Shown: positions 16,868 to 24,800 of the stretch, piece after piece
Layout of the letters: the number at the start of each line of letters is the position of its first letter
Position numbering within the stretch: position 1 is the first letter of the stretch
Origin: Neolewinella aurantiaca
GTDB taxonomy: Bacteria; Bacteroidota; Bacteroidia; Chitinophagales; Saprospiraceae
Reading direction: 5' to 3'
Length of the DNA: 51,221 nt
NCBI RefSeq assembly: GCF_008014675.1
Contig: NZ_VOXD01000040.1
Span: 1-51,221 of the forward strand
Position numbers and translations under genes: made by a program
The notes under the pieces: generated by a model
The model's database searches: none
The model's input: only the letters and a program-made list of their open reading frames with translations
Told to the model about the DNA's origin: nothing

Positions 16868-16919
16868 CCGAAGACTCTTTATTCCTTCCGTACCTTGTGG
16901 CCATCATCTAAACATCTCT

Positions 16920-16954
16920 AATCAAGAATCAGGAATCAAATACCCCGTACCCCC
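16920..16954 (+). repeat. five 7-bp degenerate heptads before brxA
   Basis: Contiguous heptads AATCAAG, AATCAGG, AATCAAA, TACCCCG, TACCCCC. They span exactly the place where the brxA start codon should be. Loss of one unit would put the ATG at 16854 (overlapping the J-domain gene end) in frame with the whole conserved BrxA sequence. The repeat is seen; phase variation is inferred. Confidence 0.55.
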
Positions 16955-17037
16955 TCTCCTTCACCGCCGCAGCCCTCTTACCCGAAGAGTCTGCAACACT
17001 GGCGGGCCTGTTCCTGGAACGCCAGGACTGGGAAGAG

Positions 17038-17562
17038 GTGTACGACGAAATAGATACCAATGCCTTGTTCAACCGGCAGAAAGCCGCCACCCGCCGTCGC
17101 TTATTCAACGAGCTCAGCCTGCGGCTGAGAACGCTGGCCGGAGAAGAACTGAAGCTGCTTACCGACGGCAGCGACGAAACCCGCCGCCTCCTGCTCTGGC
17201 AGGCCGTTTGCCGGGCTTATCCCTTTGTCGGCAATTTTGTGCGCAAAACGTTGCGACCGAAAATTAAGGTGTTCGACTACCGCCTCCTCCACTCCGATTA
17301 TCAGAGTTTCTTCCGGGAAGAAGCCGAACAATACCCCCGCCTGGAAGAACTGGCAGAATCTACCCGGGAAAAAATTCAGTCCCGGCTGTTCTATTTTCTC
17401 GAACAAGTCGGTATCCTTACGCCGGGAGACGAGCCGAGCATTCATCCCCTGCTCGTTCCCACTTTTCTTTGCACCTGCGTCAGCGCCCAAAATCCCACTT
17501 ACCTGGAATTCTGGTTGCTCTCCGACGCAGAAATAAACCGTTACACCACCGCCCGTGTCTGA
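17038..17562 (+). CDS. brxA: BREX protein BrxA (DUF1819), start codon uncertain
   Basis: BrxA-family protein, the first gene of the type 1 BREX operon. From the first normal start codon (GTG 17038) it has 174 residues, but the same open frame continues upstream to 16912 and encodes the conserved N-terminus (YPLSFTAAALLPEESATLAG near 16948-17007). No ATG, GTG or TTG lies before it in this frame, so the real start is a rare codon such as ATC 16921, or the gene is frameshifted by the heptads at 16920-16954. The helical core (RRRLFNELSLRLRTLAGEEL, AVCRAYPFVGNFV) matches BrxA, a small DNA-binding protein in studied BREX systems. Near the C-terminus FLCTCVSAQ is encoded by the 19-bp interspersed sequence. 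The stop overlaps brxB by 8 bp. Confidence 0.8.
   Translation: MYDEIDTNALFNRQKAATRRRLFNELSLRLRTLAGEELKLLTDGSDETRRLLLWQAVCRAYPFVGNFVRKTLRPKIKVFDYRLLHSDYQSFFREEAEQYPRLEELAESTREKIQSRLFYFLEQVGILTPGDEPSIHPLLVPTFLCTCVSAQNPTYLEFWLLSDAEINRYTTARV
17469..17487 (+). repeat. 19-bp interspersed coding repeat, copy 3
   Basis: TTGCACCTGCGTCAGCGCC inside brxA, read as CTCVSAQ, the same frame as the copies in signal peptides although BrxA is cytoplasmic. Confidence 0.85.
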
Positions 17563-18154
17563 ATACCAATTACAGGAAAATTTTGAAAAAGCGTTTCGCC
17601 AGATCAGCCATCCCCGTTTTCTCGGTATGGAAGCGATCGGGGGCGAAGTACCTTTTTACGTGTTTTCCTACGACGCTGAACTGGAACTGACCGCCCGCCG
17701 CAGTACCGACGCCCTGGCCCGACGCATGAACCAGGCCGGCCACCCGGTCAGAGATATTAACCTGTTCGACCTCTGCCACGAATTGCTGAAAGAACGGATC
17801 GACCTGGATGATCTTTACGAACTCGAAGCTGAAGACGACCCGGTCATATTCATGGAAACCCTGCAGTCGCTGCTCGACCTGCCCTCCACGCTCATTCCCG
17901 CTATTGTCGAAAAAATAAACGATCCAGTGCACCCGAAGCCAAAAGTTTTGTTCCTTCGGGGAGTAGGGCAGGTGTACCCTTTTTTGCGCACCCACTCCTT
18001 GCTGCATAACCTGCAGGCGCACGTAACGGATATCCCAACCGTGCTGTTCTTTCCCGGAACCTACACCGGAACTTCGCTCGAATTATTCGGACGACTGAAA
18101 AACGATAATTATTACCGTGCTTTCCACCTCAATAATCTCAACCTTACCCAGTAA
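17555..18154 (+). CDS. brxB: BREX protein BrxB (DUF1788)
   Basis: 199 residues, from a GTG start that overlaps the brxA stop by 8 bp. The family features are clear in the C-terminal half: KVLFLRGVGQVYPFLRTHSL, then PTVLFFPGTYTG and LFGRLKNDNYYRAF. BrxB is a required BREX core component of unresolved biochemical role. Its TAA directly abuts the brxC ATG, indicating tight operon coupling. The length and motifs are normal for the family, and no interspersed repeat was seen in this gene. Confidence 0.9.
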   Translation: MSEYQLQENFEKAFRQISHPRFLGMEAIGGEVPFYVFSYDAELELTARRSTDALARRMNQAGHPVRDINLFDLCHELLKERIDLDDLYELEAEDDPVIFMETLQSLLDLPSTLIPAIVEKINDPVHPKPKVLFLRGVGQVYPFLRTHSLLHNLQAHVTDIPTVLFFPGTYTGTSLELFGRLKNDNYYRAFHLNNLNLTQ

Positions 18155-21100
18155 ATGTCTACCACCCAACGCCTGTCTGATCTCTTCACTTACGATATTA
18201 ACCGCACCATCGAAGGTGTCATTAAAGCCGATGACGAGAGCCACCTCCGGCAGGAAGTGCAGGAATTCGTGATCACCAAAGAAGTAGCCCAGAAACTCGA
18301 GCGACAGTTCTTCGATGCCTACAATGATACCGGCGGCACCAACGGTGTGTGGATCTCCGGCTTCTACGGCTCCGGTAAGTCGCATCTGCTCAAGATGCTC
18401 TCCGTACTGCTCGAAAACCGGGTCGTCGATGACATCGAAACCGGCCGCCGCTTCGCCGATAAGGTCCGGGAGGATAACCCCCTGCTGGCCGCCTCCATCG
18501 AAAAGGCCGCCCGCATCCCCGCCCGCAGCATCCGCTTCAACATCGATCAAAAGGCCATCCTGAACAGTACCGGTAAAGACCAGGCCGACGCCGTACTCGC
18601 CGTATTCATGTCCGTTTTCAACGAAATGCGCGGCTACTTCCCCCGCCTGGCCTGGCTCGCCGACCTGGAACGGCGCATGGACCGCGAAGGCATCTTCGCC
18701 GACTTCAAAACCACCTTCCGCGAGCAAACCGGAAAAGACTGGGATACCGAGCGCTACCAGGTCGCCCTGGTGCGCAGCAAGTTCGCCAAAGCGTATGCGG
18801 CGGTGACCGCAGGTGCAGTGGACGACGGAAAGGCAGTGTGGGAATCGGCCCGCTCCGACTACAACCTCACCATCGAGCGCTTCGCCGAGGAAGTCAACGA
18901 TTACCTCAGCCAGCAAGCCCCGGGCTTCCGCCTCAACTTCTTCGTCGACGAAGTGGGCCAGTACATCGGCGACGACACCAAGCTGATGACCAACCTGCAA
19001 ACCATCGCCGAAAGCCTCTACACCCGCTGCAACGGTAACGCCTGGGTCTTCGTCACCAGCCAGGAAGACATCGAAGCCGTGCTCGGTGGCCTCAAAGACA
19101 AGCAGAGTCAGGATTTCTCCAAGATTCAGGCCCGCTTCAAGTGTAAGCTCAACCTCACCAGCCAGAACGTGGACGAGGTCATCGAGCTGCGCCTCCTCAA
19201 AAAAACGGACGCCGGCGAAGCGCTCCTCACCCCCATCTACGAGCAGGAACACAAAAACTTTGCCACCGTACTCAGTTTCCACGAAGGCGGAACGGAGTTC
19301 CGCGTGGCCGACTCCAAAGAAGAGTACCTGCGCAAATACCCCTTCCAGCCCTTCCACTTCGGGCTGCTGCAGGATTGTATCCGCGCCCTCTCGCGCCAGA
19401 ACGCCCTGATGGGTAAGCACGCCTCGGTCGGCGAACGCTCCCTGCTCTCCATTTTTCAGGACGTGGTGAAGAAGATGGACGCCGACGGCCTGCCCATCGG
19501 TAACCTGCCTTCCTTCGACCGCGCCTTCGACGGGCTGCAGCCCATCCTGAAGGGCGAGGTGCAGGCCAGCCTCAATACCGCCATCAATAACCTCGGCGAA
19601 GACAGCTTCGAGGTGCGCGTACTCAAGATCCTCTTCCTGGTCAAGTACGTCAAAAACTTCGAAGCCACGCCCCACCACATCACGGCCCTGCTGACCGAGA
19701 ACTTCCGCCAGGATCAGAAAGCCCTCGAGCAGGACGTACAAACCGCCCTCAACAAACTCACCCGCCAGAGCTACCTGCTGCGCAACGGTACGAAGTACGA
19801 ATTCCTGACCGACGATGAGAAGGACATCGAGCAGGAAATCCACAACACAGAAGTGGACGCCGTGAAGGTCAATGACTTCCTCGGCCGGATGATCTTCGAG
19901 GAAGTGATCAAAGACACCACCGTCACCTACCCCGACAACAAACAGAAGTTCGGCTTCAACCGCAAACTCGACGACGGCCCCTTCGGCCGGCAAACCAACG
20001 AGCTCGTGCTCAACGTCATCACCGCCCGCCACCCCAACTTCAGCAGCCCAACACTGCTGATGGCCCACAGCCTCGATAAACCCGAAGCCTACTTCGTGCT
20101 CTCGGCCGAAGACCGGCTGATGGACGACGTGCAGATGCACCTGAAAACCGACACTTACCTACGCCAGACCGGCACCCCGGAAGGCGAGAAAGGCCTCATC
20201 GTGCAGCGCCGCGCCCAGGAAAACCACAAGCGCCGCGACGAAATCATCGATCAGATCAAGGCCGCCGTAGGGCGGGCCGACATCCTCCTCTCCGGTCAGG
20301 CCGTGAAGGACATCGGGGTGGGGGAGGCCCGCAACCGCGTGACCCAGGCCCTGCAGAAACTGATCACCAAAACCTACCACAGCCTGCGCCTGCTGCCGCG
20401 CGACTTCAGCTACGACGACGCCACCAACGCCCTGCTGCGCCCCGCCGCTGAGCTGGCCGGCGAGAGCGGCAACATTGGCCCCGCCGAGGAGGAAATGCTC
20501 ACTTTCGTGCGCCGCCAGGCCACGGCCAACCACCGCGTAACGGCCAAAAGCCTGCTGGAGCGCTTCGGCACCAAACCCTACGGCTGGAGCGAAGGCAGCA
20601 CCGCCACCATCCTGGCCCGCCTCATTGCCGGCAACAAGTTGGAAGCCCGCGCCGACGGCCGCGACCTCGATAACCGCGCCGCCGCCGACTACCTGAGTAG
20701 TAACCGCCGCGTGGACAGCCTGATGGTAAGCCCCCTGGCCGACATCAGCGCCCGTGACGTAGGCCGCCTCAAGCGCCTCCACCAGGAACTGTTCAACAAA
20801 AGCAACCCCGGCCGCGAAGCTAAAGAAGTGGCCGAAGCCTTCCGCGATGCCCTCCGCGAAGAACAACTCCAACTGCGCGGTCTGCTCGGGAAAAAGGACG
20901 ACTTCCCCTTCGTGGACCAGCTCCAGCCCTACGCCGAAGCCCTCGATGCCTTCGTGAAGCTGCGCTACAACGAAGTTTTCCAGCAACTCGATAAGCTGGA
21001 TACCGACCTGGCCGACCTGCGCGAAGACCGCTACGCCCCCATCAAGGCCTTCATTGACGGCGACCAGGGAGATATTTACGCCAAAATCGGGAAGTTCCTC

Positions 21101-21751
21101 GCCACCGGCCGCGAAAACTACCGCCACCTGCCCCCCGAACTGATCCAACCCCTGCAGCAGCTGCAGCAGGAGGAAAAACCCTACCGCCGCGGCGTAATGA
21201 GCCAGGCCAAAGCCCAACTCGACGCCGCCTTCGACGCCGTGCGCGACCGCCTGGAGCAGGACCGCCGGCAGGTAAAAATGCTGCTGGACGGCAAAGCCGC
21301 CGAGCTCAAAGCCATGGAGGAATACGCCGACCTGACCGATACCGAAAAGCTGAACCTCGAGGAGCACCTCGGCCGCCACGAACGCCAGCTGACCGCCGAG
21401 CGCACCATCAGCGGCCTGCGGCAGGCCCTGCGCGATTTCGAAGAACACACCTTCGGCCAGCTGGTGAACCAGGTGGCAGCGCTCAGCGCCGCCCACCGCC
21501 GCCCGCCCCCTGCTGCTCCCCCTTTGGGGGCCGGGGGGCAACCTTACCCTGCACCCGCGTCCGCGCCCGCACCAAAAGCAGAAGAGCCCAAACCACAATA
21601 CACCCCGCTGCCCCCCAGCCGCGAACTCCGCGACCGCGCCGGGCTCAAATCTTCACTCATCAAAGAGGAGGAAGAGCTGGAACGCTACCTCAACGCCCTG
21701 CGCGAAGCGGGCCGCGCCATCCTGGAACGGGGAGACGGAATACGACTTTAA
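18155..21751 (+). CDS. brxC: BREX ATPase BrxC (PglY-like)
   Basis: 1198 residues, the large P-loop ATPase of BREX. Walker A is GFYGSGKSH (69-77), and a Walker B-like FFVDEVGQ occurs around 262-270. It has long helical C-terminal regions, a normal length and the usual place between brxB and pglX. It is required for BREX defence and methylation, probably as an ATP-driven assembly or sensor component. A Pro/Ala-rich linker around residues 1110-1145 is built of two unrelated mobile-looking sequences: a palindrome-like CCCCCTTTGGGGGCCGGGG (21518-21537 region) and a 19-bp interspersed repeat copy read as APASAP. The DNA is strongly GC-rich, which creates long antisense frames that are artefacts. 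Confidence 0.93.
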   Translation: MSTTQRLSDLFTYDINRTIEGVIKADDESHLRQEVQEFVITKEVAQKLERQFFDAYNDTGGTNGVWISGFYGSGKSHLLKMLSVLLENRVVDDIETGRRFADKVREDNPLLAASIEKAARIPARSIRFNIDQKAILNSTGKDQADAVLAVFMSVFNEMRGYFPRLAWLADLERRMDREGIFADFKTTFREQTGKDWDTERYQVALVRSKFAKAYAAVTAGAVDDGKAVWESARSDYNLTIERFAEEVNDYLSQQAPGFRLNFFVDEVGQYIGDDTKLMTNLQTIAESLYTRCNGNAWVFVTSQEDIEAVLGGLKDKQSQDFSKIQARFKCKLNLTSQNVDEVIELRLLKKTDAGEALLTPIYEQEHKNFATVLSFHEGGTEFRVADSKEEYLRKYPFQPFHFGLLQDCIRALSRQNALMGKHASVGERSLLSIFQDVVKKMDADGLPIGNLPSFDRAFDGLQPILKGEVQASLNTAINNLGEDSFEVRVLKILFLVKYVKNFEATPHHITALLTENFRQDQKALEQDVQTALNKLTRQSYLLRNGTKYEFLTDDEKDIEQEIHNTEVDAVKVNDFLGRMIFEEVIKDTTVTYPDNKQKFGFNRKLDDGPFGRQTNELVLNVITARHPNFSSPTLLMAHSLDKPEAYFVLSAEDRLMDDVQMHLKTDTYLRQTGTPEGEKGLIVQRRAQENHKRRDEIIDQIKAAVGRADILLSGQAVKDIGVGEARNRVTQALQKLITKTYHSLRLLPRDFSYDDATNALLRPAAELAGESGNIGPAEEEMLTFVRRQATANHRVTAKSLLERFGTKPYGWSEGSTATILARLIAGNKLEARADGRDLDNRAAADYLSSNRRVDSLMVSPLADISARDVGRLKRLHQELFNKSNPGREAKEVAEAFRDALREEQLQLRGLLGKKDDFPFVDQLQPYAEALDAFVKLRYNEVFQQLDKLDTDLADLREDRYAPIKAFIDGDQGDIYAKIGKFLATGRENYRHLPPELIQPLQQLQQEEKPYRRGVMSQAKAQLDAAFDAVRDRLEQDRRQVKMLLDGKAAELKAMEEYADLTDTEKLNLEEHLGRHERQLTAERTISGLRQALRDFEEHTFGQLVNQVAALSAAHRRPPPAAPPLGAGGQPYPAPASAPAPKAEEPKPQYTPLPPSRELRDRAGLKSSLIKEEEELERYLNALREAGRAILERGDGIRL
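21549..21567 (+). repeat. 19-bp interspersed coding repeat, copy 4
   Basis: CTGCACCCGCGTCCGCGCC, two mismatches to consensus, in the brxC linker, read as APASAP. Confidence 0.8.
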
Positions 21752-21817
21752 CCTGGCCTGAACTGGTTGAGACGCTGTGCGTCGAACTTTATCCGACGCC
21801 TCCAACATCGGTAGCAC

Positions 21818-21845
21818 TACCCATTACCCACTACCAACTACCTAC
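21818..21845 (+). repeat. four 7-bp degenerate heptads before pglX
   Basis: TACCCAT, TACCCAC, TACCAAC, TACCTAC, ending 5 bp before the pglX ATG. They occupy the place of the ribosome binding site, so changes in copy number would alter the pglX leader. Confidence 0.6.
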
Positions 21846-21850
21846 TAAAG

Positions 21851-24800
21851 ATGAATACCTCCCTCCTCAAAAATTTCGCCCAGCAAGCCCGCACCCAACT
21901 CATCGCCCAGGTGGAAGTGCAGCTGGACCGCGCCCTGAACGCCACCGGTGCCCTGGCTCAGGAGTTTGCCGCGCCCATCAAGGCCCTCAACGACGGGATC
22001 AGCCGCCACGGCCGCGCCCACGTGGTGGAGGAAGCCGCCTACCTGTGGTTCAACCGCTTCGTGGCCCTGCGCTTCATGGACGTGAACCACTACGCCGACC
22101 TGCGCGCCGTGAGCCCCGCCACCGAGGCCGACGCCCTGCCCGAACTGCTGCAACTCGCCAAAGCCGGCCAGCTGCCCGACGACCTGCAGGTGAACCACGC
22201 CCGCCTCAACGACCTGCTCGACGGCCGCCTGCCCAGCACCAACCCCGAAGCCGAGGTCTACCGCATCCTGCTGCGCGCCGAGTGTAACCGCCGCCACACC
22301 CAGCTGCCCTTCCTCTTCGAGCGCATCACCGATTACTCCGAACTGCTGCTGCCCGCCGACCTGCTCAGCCAGCAAAGCATCCTGCACCAGCTGCGCGAAA
22401 CCCTCACGCCCGCGGTCTGCGAAGACAACGAAGAAGTCATCGGCTGGCTCTACCAGTTTTACATCTCCGAGAAAAAAGACGCCGTCTTCGCCGCCAAAGG
22501 CAAGGTGAAAAAGGCCGACATCCCCGCCGTTACCCAACTCTTCACCCCCCGCTGGATCGTGGAGTACATGGTGCAAAACACCCTCGGCAAACTCTGGCTG
22601 CAAAGCCACCCCGATAGTAGCCTGCGGGAGTTTATGCCGTATTATCTGGAGAGTGCCGAAACCCCCTCCCCAACCCCTCCCCACGGGGGAGGGACCAGTG
22701 AAAACGCTGAGCGTTTTTTGCTGTCTGAATCGCTCAGCGATTCCACGTCTCCCCTCCCCCGTGGGGAGGGGCCGGGGGAGGGGGTTCACGAGCAAAGCGA
22801 GCTCTTCCCAGCGGCAGCTAACCGCCAAAGGCAGCCGCGAAGCGAATCAAATATCGCCAATCGCCAATCGCCAATCGCCAATCGGCCAACGTTAACTCCC
22901 CAGGAACTAACCCTCGCTGACCAAGCTTGCGGTAGTGGCCACATCCTCCTCTACGCCTTCGAGCTGCTCACCCGCATCTACGAAGAGTCCGGCTACGCCA
23001 AAAGCGAGATCCCCGGCCTCATCCTGGCCCACAACCTCACCGGTTTCGAGATCGACGAGCGCGCCGCCCAGCTGGCCGCCTTCACCCTCATGATGCGCGC
23101 CCGCCGCTACCACCGCCGCGCCCTGCGCCAGGGGCTGCGCCCCAACATCGTCCGCTTCCGGGACCTCACCCTTACCGGAGAGCGCGAACTGCCCGCCCTG
23201 CTGGCCGATCACGGCATCCCCGCCAGCAAGGAACTGCTGCACGACCTCACGCTGATGCAGCAGGCCACCAATTTCGGTTCCCTCATCACGCCCACCGCCA
23301 CTACCGAAGAAATTCAGGCGGCGCGGACGCAGGTGCAAAGTAAGTTGGGAGGTGCCGACCTCTTCGCCACCAATGCCCTCCAACAACTCGACACCGCCCT
23401 GCACCAGCTGGCCGAACTGAGCCGGAAGTTCTGGTGCGTGGTGGATAACCCGCCGTACCACTCAAGTACTGATATGAACGCTAACTTATTGAAGTTTGTA
23501 AAGTTCTATTATCCACGTAGTTCACGAGACTTAATGACTTGTTTTATGGAACGTGGTTTATCCGCTTTAAAGATTGATGGTTTTATGGGATTGATAAACC
23601 AGCAAAGTTGGATGTTTGGGAGTAGCTTAGAAAAGCTACGTTTACATATTTTCAAAAATTTTCAAATCGATACTATGGTCCATCTAGGACCAAGAGCTTT
23701 TCCGGAAATAGGAGGAGAAGTTGTCCAAAGCACTGCGTTTACGATTCAATTACGAGAGCCTAGCAATAAAGGCTTATACTTACGCTTGGTTAATGATAGG
23801 TCAACTCTTGAAAAAGAAGCTAAAACACGAGAGATTGCAAAAACTAGAATTGGTAATTATGCATTTACAGTTGATCAGAGTGACTTTGTCAAACTGCCGG
23901 GAACAGTTATGGGTTATTGGTTGAGTAACAAACTTCGCAATTCCTTAGCAAGTGATAATACTCTAGATGATATTGGAATTACACGAAGAGGTTTGCAGAC
24001 AGGAAGGGCTCCAAGATTTATTCGGTATTGGTATGAAGTCAGCAACCAGGATTTTGTCCCTGCTTCAGAATATGAACTATTAGCTAACGGTAAAGGGAAA
24101 TGGTTCGTGTTTAATAGTGGAGGTGAATTTACTAAGTGGTACGGCAATATGGATCAAGTCGTCTTGTGGAAAGATAGCGGAGTAGAAATCAAAGCATTTC
24201 CAAAGTCGATTGTACCGAGTGAGCATTTGTATGGACTCGAAGCAGTTACATGGAATAAAATTACATCGAATAAACTAGGATTTAAAATAAATGAAAAAGG
24301 CGTTATTCCAGGAGACGCTAGTCCTGCTTTTTTCTTGGAAAGTGATGGGAGTATTTTCGAGATTGCTGCCGCTTTAAACTCAAAAGTAAATACATTCTTT
24401 CTCAAGTTGTACTCTCCTACTCTAAATGCTCAAGTTGGAGATATTAAGAAGCTTCCTATTAGGATCAATGATAGAAGAGAAGTACGCAAGCTTGCGGGAT
24501 TAGCTTACAGTCATTCTAGAAAGGACTGGCATAACAAAGAATATGGTTATGAATATAATGGGGGTGTACAGGTAGCAGATAAATATGTTAGGAATTTTTT
24601 GCAGGACTTAGTGAAGGAAAGGAGAAATGATTTCTTATCACTCCATCGAGTTGAAGAAGAACTAAATGGAAGATTTATTAAATCCTTTGATCTGCAAGAA
24701 GAATATGATCTTAATGTCCCCCTCCAAGACATCACCATCCTCCAACAAGAACTCGACCGCAAAGCCCTCGCCGCCCTCAACGACCAACTCAAGCGCGACC

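Noticed and set aside
16854..17267. 137-codon frame beginning at ATG 16854
   Set aside because: As it stands it reads brxA in the wrong frame and gives a Pro/Arg-rich product. Its ATG is of interest only as a possible start after a 7-bp change.
18083..21598. Long antisense open frames (685 and 479 codons) across brxC
   Set aside because: Same GC-rich artefact; the sense strand encodes a full-length BrxC with Walker motifs.
21845..22828. 327-codon antisense frame across the start of pglX
   Set aside because: Antisense of GC-rich pglX and its repeat insertion; low-complexity product and no domain.
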